A DNA stretch of 64,000 nucleotides. Origin: Falsiruegeria litorea R37. GTDB taxonomy: Bacteria > Pseudomonadota > Alphaproteobacteria > Rhodobacterales > Rhodobacteraceae. Shown in pieces: positions 27,973 through 35,901 of the stretch (its first letter is position 1; the number at the start of each line of letters is the position of its first letter). The stretch lies in NCBI RefSeq assembly GCF_900172225.1, contig NZ_FWFO01000002.1:62001-126000 (forward strand), read 5' to 3'. The translations under genes and the position numbers were made by a program. The notes beneath the pieces were generated by a model, which worked only from the letters and a program-made list of their open reading frames with translations, had not been told where the DNA came from and did no database searches.

Positions 27973-29160
27973 TCACGCGGCGTCCTGCTGTGGGTGGGCG
28001 TGCGACTGGCGATAGAACTCTTGCGCCGCCGCCACGCCGGACCCGAGTCGGATGTTCATCCCCAGATCAGCCATGCACATCTCGGCCGTGGCGATCCCCG
28101 AAAGCGCCATGACGTCGGTCATCGAGCCAAGGTGCCCGATACGGAACAGCTTGCCCGCGACCTCACCCAGCCCTACGCCAAAGGCGGTGCCATAGGATTC
28201 GGCCGCATGAGCGACGATATCGGTGCCATTGATGCCCGGTGTCAGAACCGCGCTCACGGTGTCGGATGCAACGTCGGGCGAGGCGGCGCACAGCTCCAGC
28301 CCCCAAGCGCGGATGGCACGGCGCACACCTTCGGCGATACGATGATGGCGGGCAAAGACATTCTCCAACCCCTCGTCCAGCAGCATCTGCGTGGTCAGTT
28401 TCAACCCGTTCATCAGCCCCACAGCAGGGGTATAGGGATAGGCGTTGTTGGCGTAACCGGCGGCCATGTCGCGCACGTCAAAGAAGGTGCGCGGCAGTTT
28501 TGCTGTCTCGGTCGCGGCCAGGGCCTTGGCGCTGAAGCCCACGATGGCCAGACCAGCGGGCAGCATGAACCCTTTTTGCGACCCGGTCACGGCGACATCG
28601 ACACCCCAGTCGTCAAACCGGAAGTCCATCGACCCGATGGAACTGACCCCATCCACAAAGAACAGCGCCGGGTGGCCTGCACTGTCGATGGCGCGGCGGA
28701 TGGCGCTGATGTCCGAGCGGACGCCGGTTGCGGTCTCGTTGTGCGTCGCCAGAACTGCCTTGATCCTATGCGCAGTGTCAGAGGTCAGGATTTCTTCGTA
28801 GCGGGCCGCATCAATGCCGTCCCCCCAGCGGGTTTCGACGATCTGCACGTCCAGCCCGTGACGCTGGCACATGTCGAACCAGCGGTGCGAAAACATACCA
28901 TTGCGCGCGACCAGAACCGCGTCACCGGGAGACAGCGTGTTGCAGATCGCCGTCTCCCAGCCGCCGGTGCCCGAGGCTGGGAAGAGAAACACCTCGGCCG
29001 AATTGCTTTTCAAAACCTGACGTACACCCTCGCGGGCGGGATGCAGGATGTCACCAAACAGCGACGACCGGTGGTCGATGCTGGGCATGTCACAGGCCTT
29101 GCGCACCACTTCGGGGATGTTGGTGGGGCCAGGAATGAACAGAGGATTTTGATGGCTCAT
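27973..29160 (-). CDS. bhcA: Aspartate-glyoxylate aminotransferase BhcA (class V)
   Basis: 395 residues. Class V aminotransferase similar to serine-glyoxylate aminotransferase: N-terminal LFIPGPTNIPE, PLP lysine about K196 in VTGSQKGFMLPAG, and HNETATGV. In the beta-hydroxyaspartate cycle BhcA transaminates glyoxylate to glycine using aspartate. Start at 29160 (MSHQNPLFIPG) has AAGGAGA directly upstream; 28 more in-frame codons upstream are AT-rich promoter sequence. First gene of bhcABCD; divergent from bhcR. Confidence 0.94.
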   Translation of the reverse strand: MSHQNPLFIPGPTNIPEVVRKACDMPSIDHRSSLFGDILHPAREGVRQVLKSNSAEVFLFPASGTGGWETAICNTLSPGDAVLVARNGMFSHRWFDMCQRHGLDVQIVETRWGDGIDAARYEEILTSDTAHRIKAVLATHNETATGVRSDISAIRRAIDSAGHPALFFVDGVSSIGSMDFRFDDWGVDVAVTGSQKGFMLPAGLAIVGFSAKALAATETAKLPRTFFDVRDMAAGYANNAYPYTPAVGLMNGLKLTTQMLLDEGLENVFARHHRIAEGVRRAIRAWGLELCAASPDVASDTVSAVLTPGINGTDIVAHAAESYGTAFGVGLGEVAGKLFRIGHLGSMTDVMALSGIATAEMCMADLGMNIRLGSGVAAAQEFYRQSHAHPQQDAA

Positions 29161-29219
29161 GGCCGTCTCCTTGGTTGCTTGGGGACAAGCGTAGGAGAGG
29201 GCGTTTGCGTCAGCAATTT

Positions 29220-29298
29220 TTTTGAAAAAATATTTCAAAATCATCAGGGGAGAAAAAATTGTTTCTTGTCAGATGGTTGAATTTTTCACATTATGAAA
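29220..29298. promoter_or_regulatory. bhcA-bhcR intergenic region with two palindromes, candidate BhcR operators
   Basis: An AT-rich stretch between divergent starts 29160 and 29325. Site 1: TTTTGAAA (29220-29227), five bases, TTTCAAAA (29233-29240). Site 2: TTTCA (29284-29288), CATTA, TGAAA (29294-29298). Both are built from TTTCA/TGAAA half-sites with a 5-base gap, fitting the short palindromes bound by IclR-family dimers. BhcR of Paracoccus denitrificans is known to bind this intergenic region and respond to glyoxylate; the exact sites here are my reading. Confidence 0.6.
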
Positions 29299-29324
29299 TT
29301 GATTTTCGTTCTTGAGGTGGCGTG

Positions 29325-30152
29325 ATGAATGACCCAGTGGAATCGACCGAGAAACGCTCGCGTGGGCGCCCGCGCGGATGGCATGACAAGACCGAACAGA
29401 ACACGATCAAGTCGCTGGATCGCGCCATCGTCGTGTTGCAGCGGTTGGGGGAGCTTGGGGCGGTCACCCTGACTGACCTGGCGTCGGACCTTGGACAATC
29501 CCCGGCCACGGTCTATCGCGTGTTGGTGACGTTCCAGAACCGCGAACTTGTGGATTTCGACGACCGTGCGCAACTGTGGAGTGTTGGACCGGGTGCCTTC
29601 CTGATCGGCGCCACCTTTTTGCGCCGCACCAGCCTTGTGGAACGGGCGCGGCCCATCCTGCGCGCCTTGATGCAAGAGACCGGAGAGACCGCCAACCTTG
29701 GCATCGAACGCAACGGTGAGGTGCTGTTTGTCAGCCAGGTCGAGACACATTCCAACATACGGGCCTTTTTCCCGCCCGGTACGGTGTCAGAAATGCATGC
29801 CTCGGGCATTGGCAAGGCGCTTCTGGCCTTTATGGCTGAGGAGCGGCGCGACGCGATCTTGTCGGCGCAGCCGCTGACACCCTACACGGCACAGACTCTG
29901 ATCCAACCCGAGGCACTGATCGAAGACTTGGAAATCAGCCGGGATCGCGGTTATGCCTTTGACGCAGATGAGAAAACAGACGGTATGCGCTGCATCGCCG
30001 CCCCCGTGTTCGACGCCTTTGGCGAGCCGGTCGCGGGCATATCGGTCTCAGGCCCGACCGTTCGGGTCACGGATGAAGACATCGACGGCTTGGCGCAGGC
30101 GGTCAAAACCGCTGCGCGGACCCTGTCGATTGCGATGGGGGCGTCTGTTTAA
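29325..30152 (+). CDS. bhcR: IclR-family regulator BhcR
   Basis: 275 residues. An N-terminal basic tail (RSRGRPRGWHDKTEQ) precedes a winged helix (about 30-85: LTDLASDLGQSPATVYRVL) and an IclR effector domain (about 95-265: MQETGETANLGI, MHASGIGKALLAFM, RGYAFDADEKTDGMRCIAAP). ATG at 29325 has GAGG 7 bases upstream; a GTG immediately before it is less likely. Divergent from bhcABCD, the position of BhcR in characterised clusters, where it senses glyoxylate. Its last 4 bases overlap the convergent lipoprotein gene. Confidence 0.92.
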   Translation: MNDPVESTEKRSRGRPRGWHDKTEQNTIKSLDRAIVVLQRLGELGAVTLTDLASDLGQSPATVYRVLVTFQNRELVDFDDRAQLWSVGPGAFLIGATFLRRTSLVERARPILRALMQETGETANLGIERNGEVLFVSQVETHSNIRAFFPPGTVSEMHASGIGKALLAFMAEERRDAILSAQPLTPYTAQTLIQPEALIEDLEISRDRGYAFDADEKTDGMRCIAAPVFDAFGEPVAGISVSGPTVRVTDEDIDGLAQAVKTAARTLSIAMGASV

Positions 30153-30496
30153 CTGCCCGAGGCGACGCTCGGCGGGCAGCTGACCTGAGAATAGAACTGG
30201 CCCGAGATGTTTTCATACATGCTCGACCAGATCACCCGGCACCCGGTGGCCTGCTGAATGGCCGTTGCCGCTTGCACGCTGCGGCGGCGCGGCGGCGGGC
30301 CATAGGGGTTGAGGTTGTTCCAATCGCGGGTCGCCCGATAGGTGACCGGGGTGTCCGCGACCTGAACCACTTCCCACGTGCGGCTTAGCACACCAACAGA
30401 TTTGGTGGGATATTCCGGCTTGGTCAAAGTGGTGGCCTCGCAGCCCGCGACAGCAAGGGCTGCCAGCAGAACAGGAACTGTTGCGCGGATTTTCAT
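30149..30496 (-). CDS. Small lipoprotein of unknown function
   Basis: 115 residues. Start at 30496 (MKIRATVPVLLAALAVAGC) gives a textbook lipoprotein signal with lipobox AVAGC and acylated Cys19. The mature part is short and soluble, with two cysteines (GCRVIW and QVSCPP) that could form a disulfide. No family recognised. It overlaps the end of bhcR by 4 bases on the opposite strand and lies downstream of the ureidoglycine aminohydrolase gene on its own strand, separated by 79 bases. No reason to link it to glyoxylate metabolism. Confidence 0.8.
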   Translation of the reverse strand: MKIRATVPVLLAALAVAGCEATTLTKPEYPTKSVGVLSRTWEVVQVADTPVTYRATRDWNNLNPYGPPPRRRSVQAATAIQQATGCRVIWSSMYENISGQFYSQVSCPPSVASGS

Positions 30497-30575
30497 CGAC
30501 CAATCTCCGTCATTTCTAATGCAATGACTCTGTTTGACCAAATTTCGCGCGGCCTGTGAACCCCTGACACCCGGA

Positions 30576-31406
30576 TTAGCGCGGTGGTGACAAGGGCATG
30601 TGGCGATTGACGTCTTTGTACAACAGATAGCGGAACGGACCAGGGCCGCCCGCATAGCAGGCCTGTGGGCAAAAGGCGCGCAGCCACATGTAATCACCGG
30701 CCTCGACCTCGACCCAGTCCTGATTCAGCCGATAGACCGCCTTGCCCTCGAGCACGTAGAGCCCGTGTTCCATCACATGGGTTTCGGCAAATGGAATGAC
30801 CCCGCCTGGCAGGAAGTTCACGATATTGACGTGCATGTCGTGGCGCAGGTCTTCAGGTTCCACAAAACGAGTGGTGGACCAGCGCCCCTCGGTTCCCGGC
30901 ATCTCGTTTGGGGCAACGTCCTGTTCACGGGTGACAAAAGGCTCTGGCAAGTCAATTCCGTCAACCGCTTGGTACGCTTTGCGGATCCAGTGAAACCGCG
31001 CTGCCGGTCCGGCGTGGTTCTTCAAACGCCAGGCGCATCCTGCGGGCAGATAGGCATAGCCGCCCGGTTCGAGCACATGATCGCTGCCTTCGATGGTTAG
31101 AGTCACTGCTCCCTCGACCACGAACAACACACCTTCGGCGTTTGGGTCGGTTTCCGGGCGTTCGCTGCCGCCACCGGGCTGAACTTCCATGATGTAATGC
31201 GAAAAGGTCTCGGCAAAGCCGCTCATCGGGCGAGCCAGAACCCAAACGCGCGTTTCGTCCCAGAAGGGCAGAAAGCTGGTGACGATGTCGCGCATCGTGC
31301 CTTTGGGAATGACGGCATAGGCCGTGGTGAACATGGCGCGGTCGGTCAACAGCTGTTCTTGTCCGGGGTGACCGCCGGTTGGGGAGTAATAGGTGGGGTG
31401 TGCCAT
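30576..31406 (-). CDS. allE: (S)-ureidoglycine aminohydrolase (bicupin)
   Basis: 276 residues, two cupin domains. First cupin: FSHYIMEVQPGGGSERPE and VLFVVEGAVTLTI; second: PFAETHVMEHGLYVLEG with the metal ligands His, Glu/Gln and His expected of UGHY/AllE. It releases ammonia from ureidoglycine to give ureidoglycolate, the substrate of AllA at 21640. Start at 31406 (MAHPTYYSPTGGHPG); longer frames upstream lack family similarity. It sits on the far side of the bhc cluster from the other purine genes, so the purine pathway encloses the glyoxylate assimilation genes. Confidence 0.9.
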   Translation of the reverse strand: MAHPTYYSPTGGHPGQEQLLTDRAMFTTAYAVIPKGTMRDIVTSFLPFWDETRVWVLARPMSGFAETFSHYIMEVQPGGGSERPETDPNAEGVLFVVEGAVTLTIEGSDHVLEPGGYAYLPAGCAWRLKNHAGPAARFHWIRKAYQAVDGIDLPEPFVTREQDVAPNEMPGTEGRWSTTRFVEPEDLRHDMHVNIVNFLPGGVIPFAETHVMEHGLYVLEGKAVYRLNQDWVEVEAGDYMWLRAFCPQACYAGGPGPFRYLLYKDVNRHMPLSPPR

Positions 31407-31620
31407 GCAAGCCTCGTGTGTGAGAGTTGCTCTCACTATGCGGGGATTGGCAATTGGCTGGAAAGGCGCGTTAATCGGATAGCTTTCTTCGGGATATTTT
31501 GAAGATTTGCACCTTGAGGGTTTGGACAAGCCGACACGGGCAGTGTAACGATGGGAACACGGACTGTGTTCGATACGCGTTTTGGTTGTGATCGGACCAT
31601 CAGGAACATTTGAGGCAGCA

Positions 31621-31977
31621 ATGAAGCATTTGATTTCGGTCGTTTTTTTGTCGACGATGTTGGGGTTGGCAGGGCAAGCCATGCAAGCCAAACCACTGTC
31701 GCGGATCATCAGCGAGATTGGCCTCTCGCCAGATGACTACAAAGTCATGCAAGCGACAGTGAATCAGCTCTTTGCCAATGGGATCCCGGCCGTTGGTCGG
31801 CAGTTGTCCTGGAACAACCCCGAAACGGCGTCCAAAGGCACCGTCAAACTTCGGGCACGTCAGGGCAGCTGTGTCTATCTGCAGCATTTCGTGTTTCCCA
31901 AAGGTGCCCCGCAATCTCGTGAAATCCGGACGCGGTGGTGCCAGGATGCCAACGGCACCTGGTTGTTGACGCCCTAG
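31621..31977 (+). CDS. Small secreted protein, surface-antigen-like C-terminal domain
   Basis: 118 residues. Signal peptide MKHLISVVFLSTMLGLAGQA (about 1-20), then a short domain with LSWNNPETASKGTVKL and CVYLQHFV..RTRWCQDANGTW. The SWNNP..GT pattern and paired cysteines resemble the C-terminal domain of Rickettsia 17-kDa-type surface proteins, but the match is weak. ATG 31621 is chosen because it opens the signal peptide. Function unknown. A palindromic element starts right after the stop. Confidence 0.7.
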   Translation: MKHLISVVFLSTMLGLAGQAMQAKPLSRIISEIGLSPDDYKVMQATVNQLFANGIPAVGRQLSWNNPETASKGTVKLRARQGSCVYLQHFVFPKGAPQSREIRTRWCQDANGTWLLTP

Positions 31978-31984
31978 GGGCAGG

Positions 31985-32090
31985 ACCCCATGCGTTTTGC
32001 GGCAGGCACATGCGGGCTTGCCCAGCATGTGCCCGGCCCAACGAGAGGAGGTGACCCGCAAGGGGCATCGACGACGGGCGGGAGCCCCCC
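31985..32090. repeat. Dispersed palindromic element, copy B (single unit, reverse orientation)
   Basis: Read on the minus strand: GGGGGGCTCCCGCCC (32090-32076), a segment nearly identical to copy A (CGTCGTCGATGCCCCTTGCG), core CGTTGGGCC, then a hairpin with arms GGCACATGC/GCATGTGCC (32005-32013 and 32025-32033) and an inner GGGC-TT-GCCC. It lies between the small secreted protein and the glycine riboswitch. Confidence 0.85.
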
Positions 32091-32139
32091 GTGCCGGTAA
32101 GGACTTGTCGGTGCGAATGGGCCTTAGTACGGTGGCCTC

Positions 32140-32295
32140 ATGCACGCGGGAGAACTGGCGCAAAGCTGGTGCCGAAGGAGCAACCGCCCCGGAAACTCTC
32201 AGGCCAAAAGGACCGTGTGCCAAAGAAAACTCTGGAGAGAGGCGCAACAGTGCCCGCCGAAGGGATAACGTTCTCAGGCGAAGGGACAGAGGGGG
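32140..32295 (+). promoter_or_regulatory. Tandem glycine riboswitch
   Basis: Two glycine aptamers in a row upstream of gcvH. Aptamer 1 (about 32142-32221): GCACGCGGGAGA, GCCGAAGGAGCAA, AAACTCTCAGGCCAAAAGGA and closing CGTGTGC. Aptamer 2 (about 32229-32293): ACTCTGGAGAG, GCCGAAGGGATAA, GTTCTCAGGCGAAGGGACAGAG. The conserved GCCGAAGG and CTCAGG blocks and the short linker match the cooperative tandem class, usually an ON switch for glycine cleavage genes. An 87-base expression region separates it from gcvH. Confidence 0.93.
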
Positions 32296-32382
32296 CATTG
32301 GGTCCGGTGCGCATGGTGCTCATGGCGTGTGGCTCATGGGGTGTTACCCCTCAGTGAATGACCAACTGGGAAGACAAGAGAC

Positions 32383-32742
32383 ATGAAATTTACTGAAGAA
32401 CATGAATGGCTGCTGCCCGAGGGTGATCTGATCGTGGTGGGCATCACGGCCCATGCGGCCGAGCAATTGGGTGATGTGGTGTTCATCGAATTGCCCGAGG
32501 CAGGCACCGAAGTGTCCAAGGACGACGAGATCGTGGTCATCGAAAGCGTCAAGGCGGCCTCGGACATCCTGGCCCCGCTGGATGGCGAGATCGTCGAGGT
32601 CAACGAAGCGCTTGTCGACGCGCCCGGCCGGGTGAACGAAGACCCGATGGGCGAGGCGTGGTTCTTCAAGATGAAACCGTCCGATCTGTCGCCCATGGAC
32701 GATTACATGGACGAAGCCGGGTACAACGATTTCATCGGTTGA
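32383..32742 (+). CDS. gcvH: Glycine cleavage system H protein
   Basis: 119 residues. The lipoylated lysine is K57 in [17 protein letters not shown] at the N-terminus and YNDFIG at the C-terminus are typical. H protein carries the aminomethyl group from GcvP to GcvT. The partner genes gcvT and gcvP, often in the same operon, are not in this window. The gene stands alone behind its riboswitch and is bracketed by two palindromic elements in inverted orientation. It would link glycine from BhcA-type transamination to one-carbon metabolism. Confidence 0.95.
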   Translation: MKFTEEHEWLLPEGDLIVVGITAHAAEQLGDVVFIELPEAGTEVSKDDEIVVIESVKAASDILAPLDGEIVEVNEALVDAPGRVNEDPMGEAWFFKMKPSDLSPMDDYMDEAGYNDFIG

Positions 32743-32753
32743 TTCGGTTTGGC

Positions 32754-32860
32754 GGGGGGGCTCCCGCCCATCGTCAATTTTTCTGACGAAAAACATCCTC
32801 TCGTTGGGCCGGGCAGCGCCGCGCAGTGCGCGGCGCTGCGGTTGCGCCAAAGGCCACCGG
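32754..32860. repeat. Dispersed palindromic element, copy C (single unit)
   Basis: GGGGGGGCTCCCGCCC (32754-32769), small hairpin CGTCA..TGACG (32772-32788), core CGTTGGGCCGGGC (32802-32814), then a perfect 12-base hairpin GCAGCGCCGCGC-AGT-GCGCGGCGCTGC (32813-32839). It starts 12 bases after the gcvH stop. Orientation is opposite to copy B, so the two point their GCTCCCGCCC ends towards gcvH. Confidence 0.85.
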
Positions 32861-32917
32861 TACGCTTTGACTCGCAGCCCATGCCGCCTAGGTTTGGGAT
32901 CGAAAGGGTGGTGTCTC

Positions 32918-33541
32918 ATGAAGCACTGGTTTGTGGCAGTTCTGCTTGTGTCCGTCTCATCTGTTGTACACGCAGCTGATCCGTCGTTCGATTGTGCCAG
33001 GGCCCAAAGCGACGCCGAAGTCGCGGTCTGTACCTCAGAGGCGTTGGCCGAGCTGGATGTGGAAACGGCGCGCTTGTACCAATTGGCGGTCGCAGGCGTG
33101 TCTGGTGCGCGGCTTGATGAATTGAAGGCCATGCAAAGGGGGTGGATCAAGGGGCGCGACGAGTGTTGGAAGTCGTCCTTGGATCTGAGCACCTGTGTTG
33201 CCAACGAATACGCATTTCGCATCATGGATCTTCGTACAGGCTATTCCGATGCTCGCAGCGATGATGCTTCGGGCATCAGCCTTGGGCCCAAAGTTCTGGA
33301 TTGTGACGGGTTCGACGCCGCGATCGGCGTGGTTTTCGTAAACGGGCAGACCCCGATGGCGGTGCTGAGGTGGCGGGACAATGCTGTTGCCTTGTCTCGC
33401 GTGCCTTCGGGATCAGGGGGCAAGTATCAGAGCAGCGCAGGTCTGGATGGCGTTGCTTCGTTGTTCACAAAGGGCAGCGAGGCGATGTTCACGCCGCCCG
33501 GTGGGGCGCAGTTGACTTGCCGCGTTGAAGAGGTTGGGTAG
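32918..33541 (+). CDS. Secreted protein with LprI-like (DUF1311) and MliC-like lysozyme-inhibitor domains
   Basis: 207 residues. Signal peptide about 1-19 (FVAVLLVSVSSVVHA). Residues about 24-95 resemble DUF1311/LprI (FDCARAQSDAEVAVC, and a later C..C pair). The C-terminal part resembles MliC inhibitors of c-type lysozyme: VFVNGQTPMAVL, VPSGSGGKYQSS (the SGSGxKY loop enters the lysozyme active site in MliC) and LFTKGSEAMFTPPGG. It probably protects periplasmic peptidoglycan from lysozyme-type attack. Start at 32918 opens the signal peptide. Convergent with the next gene. Confidence 0.8.
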   Translation: MKHWFVAVLLVSVSSVVHAADPSFDCARAQSDAEVAVCTSEALAELDVETARLYQLAVAGVSGARLDELKAMQRGWIKGRDECWKSSLDLSTCVANEYAFRIMDLRTGYSDARSDDASGISLGPKVLDCDGFDAAIGVVFVNGQTPMAVLRWRDNAVALSRVPSGSGGKYQSSAGLDGVASLFTKGSEAMFTPPGGAQLTCRVEEVG

Positions 33542-33566
33542 AAGCCAACTCCCCCTTCGTGGAGGC

Positions 33567-34502
33567 TCAGTACCCGCGATCCCGGTCCACCTCATGGAGC
33601 AGCGGCTCACCCGCACTCAGGCGGCGATAGTTTTCCGCCACATCCTTCAACGCGTCGCCTAGGTGCCAGCCAGAGACATGGGGTGTGATCACCACTTTTG
33701 GGTGCGACCAAAGCGGGTTGTCCGAGGGGAGGGGTTCTTCGCTGACCACATCCAACACCGCTCGGTCGAATTGACCCGCATCAAGGGCAGTCATCAGCGC
33801 GGGTTCATCAATCAAATCCCCGCGTCCTGCGTTCAGCAGTTGAGCGCCGGATTTCATGGCTGACAGAAGCTTTGCATCAAACAGGCCCACGGTTTCGGCC
33901 GTCGACGGTAGGATGCAGCAGACGAAATCGCATTCACCCAGCAATTCGGGCAGGGCGTCATAACCATGGCGGCAATCCACGCCTTCGATCTGTTTTGGCG
34001 ACCGGCTCCAGCCTTTGACCTGAAAGCCCACGTCGCGCAGCATGCCCGCAGATCGGCTGCCGATGTGACCCAATCCTAGGACACCGACCACCGTATCGGG
34101 GGTGTAGCGCGGTTCGACCGGGGACCATGTGCTGATTGCCTGATCGGCATCGTGCTTGTCCATGTTGCGTTGAGCCCGCAGGATGTAGGCGAGGAACCAT
34201 TCGGCAATCTCGCGCGCCGGGGCGTCGGGCTTCAGGCGCGTCACACGGACATGGTCGGGCAGGCCGGGGTGTTTGACGATGGTTTCAACACCTGCGCCCA
34301 GCTTTTGCACCAGCTGCAGGTTTACAAACTCGCTCGGGCGATCGCCTTGCAGGCTGACCACGGCCATCATGGTGATGTCTTCGGGGTTGCCTATGTTGGT
34401 GCTTATCCGAACATCGGCCTCAGGCATGGCGGCGCGCACCTGATCTGCCAGATCCTGTTCGGACATCCATCCGCTCATGCCAATTTCGATTAACAGGGCC
34501 AT
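33567..34502 (-). CDS. Glyoxylate/hydroxypyruvate reductase A-like D-2-hydroxyacid dehydrogenase
   Basis: 311 residues from [14 protein letters not shown](P)-binding motif [14 protein letters not shown], then [26 protein letters not shown] (active-site Arg region), [11 protein letters not shown] (Glu) and ITPHVSGWH (catalytic His), the GhrA type. It should reduce glyoxylate to glycolate or hydroxypyruvate to glycerate in the cytoplasm. Close to the bhc, allE and gcvH genes, it could act as an overflow for glyoxylate. A start 7 codons upstream is possible. Confidence 0.85.
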   Translation of the reverse strand: MALLIEIGMSGWMSEQDLADQVRAAMPEADVRISTNIGNPEDITMMAVVSLQGDRPSEFVNLQLVQKLGAGVETIVKHPGLPDHVRVTRLKPDAPAREIAEWFLAYILRAQRNMDKHDADQAISTWSPVEPRYTPDTVVGVLGLGHIGSRSAGMLRDVGFQVKGWSRSPKQIEGVDCRHGYDALPELLGECDFVCCILPSTAETVGLFDAKLLSAMKSGAQLLNAGRGDLIDEPALMTALDAGQFDRAVLDVVSEEPLPSDNPLWSHPKVVITPHVSGWHLGDALKDVAENYRRLSAGEPLLHEVDRDRGY

Positions 34503-34659
34503 TGCGCTCTCTCTTTCCGACAAACTTTTCGATGACGTGCCGTCACACTGCTGGACTTACCCGGCGCAGCTAAGCCACACTTTGACCAGAGGTAAAGACC
34601 GGAATTTCAGCGCATGCGCCAGCCCGGTGGTTGGCATCGGAGCGCAAGGGGAGGATTTC

Positions 34660-35895
34660 ATGGATATGAGTTTCACGATGCGGGACGAGAACCGCGCACT
34701 ACTGGATCGCGTCACAGCGATGATCCGGGACGAGATCATGCCGCTCGAGCAGGAATACCATGACGAGATCGCCAAGGAAGACCGCTGGAAGTACACCGCG
34801 CGCCAGACCGAGATCCTCGAAGGGCTCAAGGCCAAGGCCAAGGCCGAGGGGCTGTGGAACTTCTGGTTGACCGACAGCGACAAGGGCTTTGGCTTGTCGA
34901 CCGTCGAATATGCCTATTTCGCCGAGCAGATGGGCAAAACGCCCCTGGGCGCCGAGGTGTTCAACTGTTCCGCGCCCGATACCGGCAACATGGAAGTGTT
35001 CGAACGCTACGGCAACGATGCCATGAAAGAGCAATGGCTCAAGCCGCTGCTCGCGGGTGAAATTCGCTCGGCTTACCTGATGACCGAACCTGACGTGGCC
35101 AGCTCGGACGCGACAAATATTTCGATGTCCTGCGTGCGGGACGGTGATGACTATGTCTTGAACGGCGAAAAATGGTGGTCCTCGGGGGCAGGCGATCCGC
35201 GCTGCAAGGTCTATATCGTCATGGTCAAGACCGGTGGGGACGAACTGCCCAAGCACAAGCGCCAGTCGATGATCGTGGTGCCAGCCGATGCGCCGGGTAT
35301 CGAGATCCTGCGCCCGATGGAGGTCTATGGCCACGACGACGCGCCGCACGGGCACATGCACATCCGCTTTACCAACGTTCGCGTGCCCGCCGACAGCATC
35401 CTGCTGGGCGAGGGGCGCGGGTTCGAGATTGCCCAAGGCCGCCTTGGGCCGGGCCGTATCCACCACTGCATGCGCGCCATCGGTCAGGCCGAGATCGCGC
35501 TGGAGCGTATGTGCAAACGCTCGCTGCAGCGCGAGGCGTTTGGCAAGAAACTGGCCCAGCTTGGCGCCAACTATGACATCATCGCCGAATGCCGGATGGA
35601 GATCGAAATGGCCCGCCTGCTGTGCCTCAAGGCGGCGTGGTACATGGATCAGGGCGACGCACGTGCAGCTGCACCGTGGATCAGCCAGATCAAGGTTGTG
35701 GCACCCCGCGTGGCGCTCAAGGTGATCGACGAAGCGGTGCAGATGTTCGGCGGTCAGGGCGTAAGTCAGGACACCCCGCTGGCCATCGCATGGACCCACG
35801 TGCGGACGCTCCGTCTGGCCGATGGCCCGGATGCGGTGCACCGCCGTCAGGTGGCCCGGACCGAACTGCGCCAGTACACGCAGGAGAAAGTCTGA
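34660..35895 (+). CDS. Acyl-CoA dehydrogenase
   Basis: 411 residues. Start at 34660 ([12 protein letters not shown]) follows GGGGAGG; the frame is open further upstream but antisense to the divergent reductase gene. FAD-dependent acyl-CoA dehydrogenase fold: helical N-terminal domain, [17 protein letters not shown] (FAD/substrate loop), [27 protein letters not shown], and a C-terminal helical domain with [37 protein letters not shown] is seen in the ACAD10/11-like subgroup (split here at [10 protein letters not shown]). It oxidises an acyl-CoA to the enoyl-CoA; chain length unknown. Followed after 6 bases by a thioesterase gene. Confidence 0.9.
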   Translation: MDMSFTMRDENRALLDRVTAMIRDEIMPLEQEYHDEIAKEDRWKYTARQTEILEGLKAKAKAEGLWNFWLTDSDKGFGLSTVEYAYFAEQMGKTPLGAEVFNCSAPDTGNMEVFERYGNDAMKEQWLKPLLAGEIRSAYLMTEPDVASSDATNISMSCVRDGDDYVLNGEKWWSSGAGDPRCKVYIVMVKTGGDELPKHKRQSMIVVPADAPGIEILRPMEVYGHDDAPHGHMHIRFTNVRVPADSILLGEGRGFEIAQGRLGPGRIHHCMRAIGQAEIALERMCKRSLQREAFGKKLAQLGANYDIIAECRMEIEMARLLCLKAAWYMDQGDARAAAPWISQIKVVAPRVALKVIDEAVQMFGGQGVSQDTPLAIAWTHVRTLRLADGPDAVHRRQVARTELRQYTQEKV

Positions 35896-35901
35896 CCCCA
35901 G

